64,000 bases of DNA from Hordeum vulgare subsp. vulgare. Lineage: Eukaryota; Streptophyta; Magnoliopsida; Poales; Poaceae. Position 1 is the first letter of the stretch, and every line of letters starts with the position of its first letter. The position numbers and the translations under genes are program-made. Below the pieces are notes generated by a model. That model made no database searches. It was not told the DNA's origin and saw only the letters and a program-made list of their open reading frames with translations. The stretch spans positions 427,074,676 to 427,138,675 of the forward strand of contig NC_058521.1 of assembly GCF_904849725.1 (NCBI RefSeq), read 5' to 3'. This document shows positions 20,015-31,835 of this stretch, piece after piece.

Positions 20015-20428
20015 ATGTCGTCCCACAAATCTGTGGGGGAGAACAACCTCCGTCAAATCTATGGGGAAGTTCATGCTGATTTGAAAAGGATGGAGGTCAT
20101 GGAGGCTAGAGAGAGGCTACCTAAATAAAACAAGGGCAAGGCCATGGAGAAGGATCAGGCATGGGATGAAGTGCAATCTGTGCTCAACAAGGAAGAAGTT
20201 GAAGGAGTGGATTTCCTCCAACCCTACCTCCACCTACTGTCTCCATCCTTGATTGAACTCTTGAGGTTTTGTGAAACAACTCGTGCTCGCAATACTTGTC
20301 TCACTCGTGAAGTTGTTTTGCTGGAAAAACATATCGCACATCTCCAAGGCATAAATCAAAGATTAATGGCCTCCTTGGAGTCAAAGATTGCAACAACTCC
20401 ACCATCACCACCAAAGGAAGACAACTGA
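20015..20428 (+). pseudogene. Accessory coiled-coil ORF between pol and 3' LTR of Gypsy A
   Basis: One frame runs from ATG 20015 to the TGA at 20426-20428 (137 codons), interrupted only by TAA at 20126-20128. The first part (MSSHKSVGENNLRQIYGEVH) is followed after the stop by a Glu/Lys/Leu-rich segment, including LTREVVLLEKHIAHLQGINQ, that looks like a coiled coil. It ends in a proline-rich tail (TTPPSPPKEDN). No zinc finger, signal peptide or membrane segment is visible. The position is that of env-like or extra ORFs of other plant retroelements, but nothing points to an envelope. Function unknown. Confidence 0.6.
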
Positions 20429-21964
20429 GCATTGGTATGGGCAATCCCCTTGGCTTGTGCCAAGCTTGGGGGAGTTGCCCCGGTATCGTATCACCATCAC
20501 ATCTTTTGCCTTTACCTTTGTTTTAGTTTTCCTTTTCAGTTTTCTCTTTTTCTAGTAGAGTAAAAGTTTTAGTCCTTTAGTTTTGAGTTTAGCTTTGTGT
20601 CACCCCGATGTATTCTTGCTCGTGAGCCTTATAATAAAGAGTGTCTTAGTTGAAGGGCTTTGCCTCTTGCCATGATCAAAAGAGTGAGAATACAACAAAA
20701 GCATGAAAGATCATGTAGTGATCTTATGGGAAGTGATGGCTTCACATATAAAAAGACTGAGGATTGAAACTTGTTGAGGGTAGGAAAACGTAGACCTTGG
20801 TCATTGTTGCAATTAATAGGAAGTGATAAAGAAGGAGAGGTTCACATATATATATATATCATTTCTGACACCATCTATGATTGTGAACACTCGCCAAACT
20901 ATTGCATGCCTAGAAGTAGATGTTGGACAAGGAAGACAACGTAATGGATTGTGTTTGCTTGGCTCTGAACTATGTTATATGATTAGAGATCCCTTTGCAT
21001 GTGACGATTGCTTCCACCTCATATTAGCCAAAACTCCCGCACCAAGTAGAGATACTACTTGTGCATCCATAAACCTTCAAACCAGTTTTGCCATGAGTGT
21101 CCACCATACCTACCTATGGATTGAATAAGACCCCTCAAGTAAGTTGTCATCGGTGCAAGCAATAAAAATTGCTCTCTAATATGTATGATCTATTAGTGTG
21201 TGAAAAATAAGCTTTATACGAACCTGTGATGAGGAAGACATAAAAGCGACAAACTGCATAATAAAGTTCTTTATCACAGGGGGCAATATAAAGTGACGTT
21301 CCTCCGCACTAAGAGGACACGCATCCAAACCTCAAAAGCGCATGACAACCTCTGCTTCCCTCTGCGAAGGGCCTATCTTGTACCTTTACCTTTTACCCCT
21401 GAAAGAGTCATGGTGATCTTCACCAATTCCTTATTTTGCCTTTGTCTTGGCTACCGTCATATGCTTGGGAAAGATCTATATTCATATGTCAACTTGGAGG
21501 TAGGCATTCACGAATCATTATTTTTGACATTACCCTTGAGGTGAGCAGTTGGGAGGCAAAACTATAAGCCCCTATCCTTCTCTGTGTCCAGCTGAAATTT
21601 GATCTCATGAGTACCACGTGAGTTGTAGCAATTGTAGAGAACGAAAGAATGATTGAGTATGCGGATTTGCTTTACAAGCTCTTATTTGACTCTTAACGAT
21701 GTTGTGATAAATTGCAATTGCTTCAATGACTAAAGGCTATCGGTTGTTACTTCTCGATAAGGTTCTTGATACATGCTTTACCTTGTGAAGGAATTATCAC
21801 TTTAGCATGAGATATTACATGTTGGTATTGCTGTTCTGATCTTGATCATGATGCATGCATGTTCATATCTTGTTTTGTCGACACCTCTCTCCCTAAACAT
21901 GTGGACATATTTTATTGAGCTCGGCTTTCGCTTGAGGACAAGCGAGGTCTAAGCTTGGGGGAGT
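20429..21964 (+). other. Untranslated 3' region and polypurine tract of Gypsy A
   Basis: About 1.5 kb without a supportable gene. The polypurine tract AAGCTTGGGGGAGT (21951-21964) abuts the LTR. The identical 14-mer also occurs at 20462-20475, just after the accessory ORF. Confidence 0.7.
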
Positions 21965-23480
21965 TGATACGTCCATTTTGCATCATGTTTTCATGTTGAT
22001 ATTTATTGCTTCTTTGGCTGTTATTTCACTTCACGGTACTATTCTTATGCCTTTTCTCTCTTATTTTGCATGGTTTACATGAAGAGGGAAAATACCGGCA
22101 ACTAGAATTCTGGACTGAAAGTGGAGCAAAGTTGAGATACCTATTCTGTGCAACTCCAAACGCCGTGAAAATCAACGGAGATTTTTTCACCAATTTATAA
22201 AAAATACTGGGCCGAAGAAGTGCCGGAGGGGCACCAGGGGGTGCCCACAAGCCTGCACGGTGCCCCCCAGGCCGCGCCATGGGGGCTTGTGGGCAGCCCA
22301 CTGGCCCACTTGCTCCCCTCTTTTAATATATGGAGGGTTTCGTCCAGGAAAAATCAGACAAGAGCTTTTTTGTGGTTTCGCCGTCGCCACGAGGCGGAAC
22401 TTGAGCAGAACCAATCTAGAGCTCCGGCAGGACGATCTTGCCGAGGAAACTTCCCTCCCGGAGGGGGAAATCGTCGCCATCGTCATCACCAACACTCCTC
22501 TCATCGGAGGGGACTCGTCACCATCAACATCTTCATCAGCATCATCTCATCTCCAAACCCTAGTTCATCTCTTGTAACCAATCTCCGTCTCGCGACTCCG
22601 ATTGGTACTTGTAAGGTTGCTAGTAGTGTTGATTACTCTTTGTAGTTCATGCTAGTTGGATTACTTGGTGGAAGAGTTTATGTTCAGATCCTTGATGCTA
22701 CTCATTACACCTCTGATCATGATTATGATTATGCTTTGTGAGTAGTTACTTTTGTTCCTCAGGACATGGGATAAGTCATGCTAATAATAGTCATGTGAAT
22801 TTGGTACTCGTTTGGTATTTTGATATGTTGTATGTTGTTTTTCCTCTAGTGGTGTTATGTGAACGTCAACTACAGAACACTTCACCATTATTTGGACCTA
22901 GAGGAAGGCATTGGGAAGTAGTAAGTAGATGATGGGTTGCTAGAGTGACAGAAGCTTAAACCCTAGTTTATGCGTTACTTCGTAAGGGGATTATTTGGAT
23001 CCACTAGTTTAATGTTATGGTTAGACTTTGTCTTAATTCTTCTTTCGTAGTTACGGATGCTTGCAAGAGGGGTTAATCATAAGTGGGATGCTTGCCCAAG
23101 TAAGGGCAGTACCCAAGTGCCGGTCCACCCACATATCAAACTATCAAGGTAACGAACGCGAATCATATGAACATGATGAAACTAGCATGACAGAAATTCC
23201 CGTGTGTCCTCAGGAGCGTTTTTCCTCCTATAAGACTTTGTTCAGGCTTGTCCCTTGCTACAAAAGGGATTGGGCCACTTTGCTGCACCGTTGCTACTTT
23301 TGTTACTTGTTGCTTGCTATGAATCATCTCACCACAGAATCACTTGTTACCGACAATTTCAATGCTTGCAGATTTTTCCTTGCTGAAAACCACTAGTCAG
23401 ATCCGTCTGCTCCTCGTTGGGTTCGACACTCTTACTTATCGAAAGGACTACGATTGATCCCCTATACTTGTGGGTCATCA
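21965..23480 (+). mobile_element. 3' LTR of Gypsy A, 1516 bp
   Basis: It opens TGATACGTCCATTTTGCATC and ends CTTGTGGGTCATCA, directly after the polypurine tract. It matches the truncated 5' LTR throughout, with scattered substitutions. GTGAC (23481-23485) is the candidate target duplication, but the left counterpart is outside the window. A TATA-like TTAATATATGG lies near 22325. Confidence 0.92.
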
Positions 23481-24411
23481 GTGACCCGCGCCACTTGTGT
23501 CTCGTTGCTTTGTCTGACTTGTCCTCCTAAGGCCGAGTTTCCGGTTCTTCGCAGTTTCTCCGCAAGGGAGGCGCCTGGCGTTAGGCCTCGCGTCTTGGGG
23601 GTGCCTTCCCGCCTGCGCCTCTTGGGCCCAGTGCTCTGCCGGTTGGAGCCCCAGGGTCTGGCTCGAGGGGCACCACCAGAGATTTCCTTACTCTTGATGT
23701 GGACTGGCGCCCGGCGTGGACGCTTGAGGTTCTTCCTCGACGGGAGGGTCAGTGGTGTTACATAACACGGTACGTAAGGCTCCACGTAGGTGTTCGATCG
23801 ACCTCCAAATCCATTCAGCAGCGCGACAGTGGCGGTCCCTCTCTGTGCCAGGGGGAGGTCTCCCCAGTTGCTTTGTTCGGAGATCCTCTTGCGACGAGCC
23901 TCTGCACGAAGTCGCTTGCTCTTGTTGCCGCCGTTGGGTGGTGCCGGCATTGCCTGGTGCAGACTCCCCCCTTGGTATCCTGGCGTGTCTCCATTGTCGT
24001 GGTTCGCCCGCACCGACGCCTCCACCGCCCGCTGGCTGCGCGTGATAGAGCGCTCCCGCCTGGCCGCCCCGGGTTGTCGGGGGCCGACCTGGCCTTGGTG
24101 ATGTATGCCAGCGTGTGGATCGAACGACCTGCCGTTCTCTTCATGCCCCTCGTGGTTGCCGGCATGCTACGCCTCGAGGCCGGCTATCGGAATCTGGAGG
24201 AGGAGGAGGGCAGCATGCGACGTGTCTCTCTCGGCCCCGCCCACTCCAAGAGGGGCCCCGTCGCTTGCAAGCCCGATGACCGGAATGAGGTGCGAGCCTC
24301 CAGCGCCCGGCGCCTGTGGCCCTGAAGAAGAGTGGGGTCGGATGGCCTTCTTGGCGATGGCGATCAGCTCCGCGATGTGGTCCGCCCAGGCGTCGAAGCC
24401 CCCTTGCGCCG
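23481..24411 (-). pseudogene. GC-rich remnant, possibly retrotransposon gag, minus strand
   Basis: This stretch is far more GC-rich than its neighbours. On the minus strand one frame (24435 down to about 24167) reads AQGGFDAWADHIAELIAIAK. Another (24025-23462) is a basic, Arg/Pro/Gly-rich ORF of 187 residues with SKRLRAEARRKRISEQSNW. That alternation of a helical segment and a basic tail would fit a decayed Gypsy gag, but I find no diagnostic motif. The + strand ORF of 208 residues (23699-24325) is probably a shadow of base composition. It lies between the end of Gypsy A and a minus-strand Copia LTR, so it is probably the older sequence into which they inserted. Confidence 0.35.
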
Positions 24412-26120
24412 TGTTGAGGAACCTTGCATGGGAAACAAAATTTTTCCTACGCACATGAAGACCTATCATGGTGATGTTCATCTATGAGAGGGAGATCAGA
24501 TCCACATACCCTTGTAGGTCGCTAAGCGGGAAGCATTAAGAAACGCGGTTGATGTAGTGGTACAGCTTCGTGATTCAAATCACCGTCATCCCACGATCCG
24601 TCCCGATCTAGCATCGAACGGACGGCACCTCCGCGTTCAGCACACGTACAACTCGATGATGATCTCCACCTTCTTGATCCAGCAAGAGATACGGGGAAGT
24701 AGATGAGTTCTCCGGCAGCGTGACAGGGTGCCGGTGATGGTGACGATCTATTCCTACAGGGCTCCGCCCGAGCTCCGCAGAAATCCGATCTAGAGGAAGA
24801 ACTACGAGGTATAGGTTTGAGTTGCACGTGGCAAAGTTGTGTCTCAAAAGCCCTAAAACCACCAATATATATAGGAGGAGGGGAGGGGCTAGCTTTGGGG
24901 CTCAAGAGAGCCCAAGGGCGCCGGCCGGAGGGCGGAGGTGGACTCCCACTCCAATTCGGTTTGGAGGAGGAGGAGTCCACTTGTGAGAATCGTGACTCAA
25001 GTCTTAGAATCCTAAGATCTTACGATCCAAACTAGCCCCTCTGATTCTACGGTTCTGCTCATAGAATCTAAGTTTCTACGATCCTGATAGTTGTGATTCT
25101 ATGATTCACGATCCTAGCAAAGGAGTTCCGATCCGATTCAGAATCGCGATTCTGACAATATTGAGTCCACTCCTTCCTTCCCACCTCCCTCTCCTTTTTT
25201 TCTTTCTTTTGGTTTTTTTTCCTTGTGGCGTCATAGCCCACTTGGGCTGGCCTCACCAGCCCACTAAGAGCTGGTGCACCATCTAGGACTACTAGGATCA
25301 CTCCCGGGTGGGTGAGCCCCTCCCGGTGAATACCTGGAACCCATTCATCACTCCCAGTACACTGCCGGTAATGCCCGAAATCTTTCCGGTGACCAAATGA
25401 AACTATCCTATATCTCAATCCTCGTTTCCGGACCATTCCAGAAACACTCGTGACGTCCGTGATATCACCCGGGACTCCGAACAACCTTCGGTCACCAACA
25501 CCTATAACTCAACTATACTAAAACATCACCGAACCTTAAGTGTGCAGACCCTACGGGTTCGAGAACTATGCAGACATGACCCGAGACACCCCTCGGTCAA
25601 TATCCAATAGCGGGACCTGGATGTCCATATTGGATCCTACATATTCTACGAAGATCTTACCGGTTGAACCTCTATGCCAAGGATTCATATAATCCCGTAT
25701 AACATTACCTTTGTCCTTCGGTATGTTACTTGCCCGAGATTTGATCGTCGGTATCACTATACCTATTTCAATCTCGTTACCGGCAATTCTCTTTACTCGT
25801 TCTGTAATACAAGATCCCGTGAGTTACACTTGAGTCACATTGCTTGCAAGGACTATATGTGATCTTGTATTACCAAGTGGGCCCCGAGATACCTCTCCGT
25901 CACACGGAGACAAATCCCAGTCTTGATCCATGCTAACTCAACGGACAACTTCGGAGGTACCTGTAGAGCACCTTTATTGTCACTCAGTAACGTTGTGACG
26001 TTTGATACACACAAGGTATTCCTCCGGTGTCAGTGAGTTACATGATATCATGGCCATAGGAATGAATACTTGACACGCAGAAAACAATAGCAACAAAATG
26101 ACCCGATCACATGCTACGTT
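24412..26120 (-). mobile_element. BARE/WIS/Angela-type LTR on the minus strand, truncated
   Basis: The left end (TGTTGAGGAACCTTGCATGG) is the reverse complement of the standard LTR 3' end. The body matches the LTR of C and F in reverse, including a TATATATA box near 24866 and a GTCACACGG-type block near 25898. It stops at 26120, before the 5' terminal 200 bp or so of the LTR, where unrelated sequence starts. The left flank is not a primer site, so this is a 3' LTR or solo LTR. Confidence 0.88.
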
Positions 26121-27765
26121 TATGTCACACCGTGTTTTTACTACCACTTCTTTGTAATGCAAAAATCTGAGCTTGTTAAAACTTTTTCAAAACTAATGAT
26201 GTGAGTGCCATGATTGTCAGTGTATGCTTGTGTGTTTGATCATGTGATGATAAAAACCCCATTTCACAATATTGATTTATTTCCAAAAACCTTTATTTGT
26301 TTCTGATCAAGTTAAAACCCTACTTTGAGTTGCACTACATGCCCTTGATGGCAAGAAGTGCTTCTACCCAAAGTTGGTATTCTAATTTTAACTTCATTTT
26401 CGTGCTTCAAAACCACAAATAATTACTTTTAAAATTATTTTTCTAATTAAATTGCATGTCCATTTCTGAGGCCAGAATTGGTATTCCTACTTGGAAAAAT
26501 ACTTTTCTTCCTTAGAAAAATCTGATTAAATTTGGAGATGATCACAAGGACATATATTTTCCATACATAGGATTTTAAACCCCTATTTTTATTATAATTA
26601 TTTGAGTAAAACCCTGAAAACCATATCTATCTCTTTTGACCTTTTGAAATATTTCCAAAGGAAATATTCTCAATAAAATTCTAGAAAATTCCAGTAGTAT
26701 CCGTAAGCCATATTTGGTGTCCACATAAAGGATCACCTTGATCCAAGGTGATCAAGGACCCCAAATAACCCTAAAGCCCTTTCTGTCCAGATTGGAGTTA
26801 GAGCAACTCTACATAGCAAAGTTTGTCCTATGATGCTGAGACTTTGCAGGAGTGCCTAATACCTCAAATGAGGGTTCCACACCAAAATGTGATTTGTGGG
26901 ACTAAATTTACCCTCACTCTCTTTCGAAGGAACATATCTGGTCAAATAGTGGTGTTTTCAAGTTTACAAAGCTAAACTTGTCCAATGGAGCTCAAACTTG
27001 GTGAAACCCCATGTGTTAGCACCAAACCCAAACCTGTTAAGTGGCAGCACTAGTGGTGGGGTGCAACCCCCTCAAACCACTGTCGAGCACCTTTTGATAG
27101 ATGGGTAAAAGCCCCTTTACCCCACAGCTAAACCCAACCCCTTTGCTCCAAACTCTCAGATTAGGTGGCCAGTATCAATGCCCAACCCCAGTCAAGTGGA
27201 CCCTCTCTGGTTCCAAATGGAAATGAAAAAAAACCCCAATCTAAGCTTTAGTTCAAAGCTGGCAGCACCTGTATTTCTTGTTTCCCTTGACCAGTCGAAG
27301 CTCCCCCAAGACCCAAATGGCTAGCCACACTCCCAACCAGTGCCAGGAAATGCTAGACACGTCCAAAGTGCCTCAGAGCGCGCCAGCATGCCGTGGCAAG
27401 CCAAAACTGCGCTCTGGGCGCGCTACAGGAAGCCACCAAGGTGGGGGCGACGCTCTCGGCCAGTTCCAGCCTCCCCCGAGGTGTCTAACCTCTTCCCCGA
27501 TAACCCCTCTGCATCAAGCAACCCCTAGGGCTCCTCCTCTCCCGCGCTAGAGCTGGTGCGACGTGAGCCCGCATGCATCAGAACCGGCCAAGGTTGCGTG
27601 ACCACGGATGCTCGACTCCTCTTCCTCTCTCTCTCTGTTGCAGATGGTTTTGGTGGTCCAAAACCACGTCCTAAGACCATGGTTTCGACCCCAGGTCCTC
27701 CCTGCACCCCCACGCGTGCCACGGTGAGTCATCGGCGCTCTCGAATTGGCTCACCGTCGCGGGCC

Positions 27766-27773
27766 TATAAATA
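27766..27773 (+). promoter_or_regulatory. TATA box of the 4.1-kb LTR
   Basis: TATAAATA within CCTATAAATAGCCCTCCCC, a near-ideal plant TATA box in GC-rich sequence. Confidence 0.65.
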
Positions 27774-29512
27774 GCCCTCCCCCTCACTCATGCACCCCTC
27801 AGACAGCTTCACCACGACCACTAGCACCTCCCTAACCAGCCTAGCAAGCCAGCAGAGCCCCGGTGCTCGAGATCGACCGAGGCCCCTCCGCCTTGGAGCT
27901 CCGGTCGATCTCCAGCTACACGACGGCTCCTGCGTCCCTCGACCCACCAAACTGATCCCCTCAACCCCAAGAAGCTTCCCCCCAACTCGCCGAGAATTTT
28001 CGTGCCCCTAGCTACCAGTTCGACCACCTACCGAAACTCCTCCGCCGTGACCTCCTCGTCGCCGGCTAACCCCTGCCTCTCTGTCGTTGTTCCGACCCCA
28101 AGCAAGTAAGCGGCGTCATGCCGAACCCATTCCTGTCCTTGTTTGGGCATGAGGACGTCGGCAGCCTCACCGGCGTGCTCCTCCTCCTCTCTGGTCGGAG
28201 GTAGGAGATGACCCCGACAGGTGTGCCCCACCTGTCGGTGGCCCAGCCTCCTCCTTCACGCTGCCCGCAAGACCCGTGCCTGGGCAGGCTGTCTGCTGGC
28301 CTTGGGCCGGCCCAGTTCTAGGCCGAGCCAGGCCAGGGGATTTAGCCCTTTTCTTTTATTTTTAAAATCTATTTTCTAAGATTTTTCTAAAAATAATTAA
28401 CCAGAGTAAAAATATAATTTTTCCACTATTATTATTCTAAAAATGTGTAGTATTTAATAAGACCAATGGGTGAATTTTTCAACACCTATTCTGTTTTACA
28501 ATAAAATAAAGGACTAAATTGGAATAGTTTTGCTTCTGTTTGGTTGATTTTAAAAATGTTCCTTCATTGGAATGAGGGTCAAATATTTTCCAAAATAACA
28601 ACTTAGATTTATCAGTAATATAGAACATTTTTAAAATTACTTTGTGATCTGTTTTGGAGTGAGCTATTTCTTATTTATTCTTTTTACGACGATAGAAAAT
28701 CTGTGTGACGAGGGAATCAGAGCGGAAGACCTCGAAGACCCCGAATACCTAGCAGACCAAGGCAAGCAGCCCTTTGACCATGACTGAGCATATGTTATAT
28801 TGCATGTTAAGATAGCAAGTATTTCTGTTGCATATGATCATAAGTGGCGGTAAATCATTTGATGTGATGTTACCGATGGCTCCTCCGGAGCACATGCATT
28901 GAGCTTGATCCTACCCCTTGAGGATCATGCTATTATCATGTTGACAAGTAATGCTAGAGTAGATAGCATGAGCATGATGTTGGCATAAATCAAAGATTTA
29001 TGAAAACCCCGTCAGGAGCCACTAATGCTCGAGGGTGATGATGAGTTAGGTGGTCACTTTTGGTGAAGTGGTGCACCCGGTATTTGTGTGAGTATGGTTT
29101 CGGAAATGGGATTAGATTTATGATGTGTCGACCGTCCCAACCTTACTAGTACGACCACGTTACCCTTATGGGACGGGGCGATGTTGATTACTTTGGTCGG
29201 TGCTATCAAAGAGCCACATTACTAGTGGCAGGAGTGATGTGTGGTCACTCTCCTGATGGGGTCGTGCCAGGTAGGACGACTATGCCATTTTATGAGTTCC
29301 AGGCACACCGTTGGTCCCTGCATGGTTGATACTGTCCAGAGTCGATGCTCGTAAGACATACAACATGTGGGTTGGGTACCAATCGAGTGGACCTCTTTGT
29401 CTAGTATCGTCAGGTGAAAGGCATTGATCGGGTACTTACCACGGGTATGTTATATACCGCGATTCGTGGATGACACGGAAGTTTCCCGGATCTCGTGTGT
29501 CCAGCGTACTAC

Positions 29513-29553
29513 CTCTGCAGAGTGTAAAACTATTCGAATAGCCGTGTCCACGG
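29513..29553 (+). promoter_or_regulatory. Triple-palindrome block in the 4.1-kb LTR
   Basis: Three perfect or near-perfect dyads lie in 41 bp: CTCTGCAGAG (29513-29522), CTATTCGAATAG (29530-29541) and CCGTGTCCACGG (29542-29553). The same arrangement occurs at 39637-39678 in element D's LTR. Function is unknown; a dimer-binding site or an RNA hairpin are both possible. Confidence 0.6.
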
Positions 29554-30233
29554 TCAAGGACAGTTGGGTAATCCTGCTTAAACTACGTCCAGTCGTTTCC
29601 GCATAAACCAAGTTTGTGTGAGTTGTGTTGGAAAGCGTGTTATTATGAAAGTAATGATATGATCAAGTTTGGTGACTTGGCATATAGGGTGATCCCGGAT
29701 GGTTCAACCCTCGACAGATATATTGATATCTGTAACCTATTCTTCAAAAGTAATTCTATAAATTGATGCATGTTCATGATCATTCCACCAGGATGAGTTA
29801 CACCAAAGATGCATGATATTGTTATTCTTCACTTTCATTGTTCATATCATGGGCTGTTCGCGAGTACATTCAAAAGTACTCATTGGCTTGCCACTGGTTA
29901 TGTTATTGACCAGACATGGAAGGACCGGAGTTTGGAGATGAGTACGTCTTCGGAGAAGCCCCTGCGAACTAGGACGCTTCCGAGTCACAACGCCTGTTTG
30001 TGTAGGCTTGATGGCATGGGCACCCGCTTAGCCCCTATGATTTCCGCTAATAGATGTATCGGTATGATCTGGCCTTTAGGCCCTGTTTGTGAACTTGTCC
30101 ATTCGGTCATGTGATGTAGTAATCAGTATTCGGATGTAAGACTCTTTTATTCGGTATCTGTGTTCGGTGAGCATTGATCTCTGGGATCACTGAGCACGGA
30201 TATCTCGACTCATAAGTCGGGGTCCCCACACAA

Positions 30234-30475
30234 TGATGTATGAGTAGTTCACTACAGACATACGGGTATGTAGTTAGTATCTATATGGCTATCTCTATCT
30301 CTCTTGATCTTTAATACAATGACCATCTCATCTTCACTTTGATATATCCGATGTAATTATTTTGTATGGTGTGTTTGATGGGATCCGATGAATTGTGAGC
30401 TTATATTCAGATTATTCATGAAAAGTATTTGAATCTTCTCTGAGTTTTATGATTCTTATTTGCATGATCATTATA
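30234..30475 (+). mobile_element. Fragment of a Gypsy G-type LTR
   Basis: From AATGATGTATGAGTAGTTCAC onward it parallels the G LTR from about 42372 (AATGACTCGTGAGTAGTCTAC), including TACGGGTATGTAGTTAG and GATGGGATCCGATGAATTGT. It is more diverged than the two G LTRs are from each other. It starts and ends inside the LTR, so it is a truncated relic. Confidence 0.75.
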
Positions 30476-31835
30476 GCTTCGTTTATTATCCATGCTATAA
30501 TTGTATTGAATGGAAACATAAATGCATATCTGGATATATAGACAAAACTATGTCCCTAGTGAGCCTCTAGTTGACTAGCCTGTTGATCAAGGATGGTTAA
30601 GGTTCCTAACCATAGACAAGTGTTGTCACTTGATGACGGGATCACATCATTGGGAGAATGATGTGATGGACGAGACCCCAACTATAAACGTAGCATGTGA
30701 TCGTGTCATTTTGTTGCTATTGTTTTGTGCATGTCAAGTATTCATTCCTATGACCATGAGATCATGTAACTCACTGACACCGGAGGAATGCCTTGTGTGT
30801 ATCAAACGTTGCAACGTTACTGAGTGACTATAAAGGTACTCTACAGACATCTCCGAAGGTGCCCGTTGAGTTAGCATGGATCAAGACTAGGATTTGTCAC
30901 TCCGTTTGATGGAGAGGTATCTCGGGGCCCACTCGGTAATACAATATCACATACAAGCCTTGCAAGAAATGCGGCTAAAGAGTTAGTCACGGGATCTTGT
31001 ATTACAGAACGAGTAAAGAGACTTGCCGGTAACGAGATTGAAATAGGTATGGGGATACCGACGAACAAATCTCGGGCAAGTAACATACCGAAGGACAAAG
31101 GGAATGGTATACGGGATTGTTTGAATCCTTGACATAGAGGTTCAACCGATAAGATCTTCGTAGAATATGTAGGATCCAATATGGACATCCAGGTCCCGCT
31201 ATTGGATATTGACCGGAGAGTGTCTCACGTCATGTCTGCATAGTTCTCGAACCCGCAGGGTCTGCACACTTAAGGTTCGGTGACGTTTATGTATAGTTGA
31301 GTTATGTTTGTTGGTGACCGAACTTTTTTCGGAGTCCCAGATGAGATCCCGGATGTCACGAGGGTTTCCGGAATGGTTCGGAGACGAAGAATGATATATA
31401 GGATTGTTGCATTTGGCTTCCGGAAAGATTTCGGGCATTTCCGGTAAAGTACCGGGAGTGACGAATGGGTTCCGGGGTTTTACCAGGAGGGGCCACCCAC
31501 CCGGGAGAGAACCTAATATGCCCATAGGTGGCGCACCAGCCCTTAGTGGGCTGGTGAGGCCATCCCAATAGGGCTATTTCGTCAAAGGAGAAAAAACAAA
31601 GGAAAGAAAAGAGGAGGTGGAAAGGAAGGAAGGGACTCCTCCTTCCAAACCAAAGTGGAGGAGGATTCCTTCCTCCCTCTCGGCCGAAGCCCTCCTACTT
31701 GGAGTAGGAGGCAAGCCCGACCCCTTGGTTCCTCCTATTTATACTAGATGTTTTAGGATTTTTGAGACAAAACTTTGCCACGTGCAACCCTGAACCTCTA
31801 CTTCGTAATTCTTCCTCTAGATCGGATTTCTGCGG
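30476..31835 (+). mobile_element. 5' LTR of Copia E, both ends missing
   Basis: The match to other BARE-like LTRs begins at CGTTTATTATCCATGC, about 70 bp into the LTR, and breaks off at GATTTCTGCGG. The final part of the LTR (about 370 bp in F) is absent. Sequence then jumps directly into the leader. Confidence 0.85.

Larger units (their letters stand above)
5232..23480 (+). mobile_element. Gypsy element A (tRNA-Asp-type primer site), with nested MULE
   Basis: The element has an LTR at each end (5232-6697 truncated, 21965-23480 complete), a primer site, gag-protease, reverse transcriptase, RNase H, integrase, an extra ORF and a polypurine tract, in that order. Domain order with integrase last is that of Ty3/Gypsy. 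The protease-RT junction is split by an 8.16-kb Mutator-like element. Every pol domain carries stops or frameshifts, so the copy is dead. The family resembles common Triticeae Gypsy families with TGATACGTCC LTRs; I do not assign a name. Confidence 0.88.
26121..30233 (+). mobile_element. Long (about 4.1 kb) Gypsy-type LTR, probably solo
   Basis: It opens TGTCACACCGTG and closes GTCGGGGTCCCCACA, ends typical of long Gypsy LTRs in grasses. It has a TATA box (TATAAATA, 27766-27773) in a GC-rich stretch, a pyrimidine-rich leader, and the triple-palindrome block at 29513-29553 near its 3' end. No internal gag or pol follows, so I read it as a solo LTR. ORFs within 27278-28231 reflect GC content. 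The ends are inferred; no target duplication is visible. Confidence 0.65.

Noticed and set aside
23699..24325. 208-residue + strand ORF
   Set aside because: It lies in very GC-rich sequence where several frames are open on both strands, and its composition (Arg/Ala/Leu/Val mix with no motif) does not resemble a protein.
27278..28231. Several 60-90 residue ORFs on both strands
   Set aside because: They fall in the GC-rich promoter/leader part of a long LTR; overlapping opposite-strand frames and no recognisable domain.
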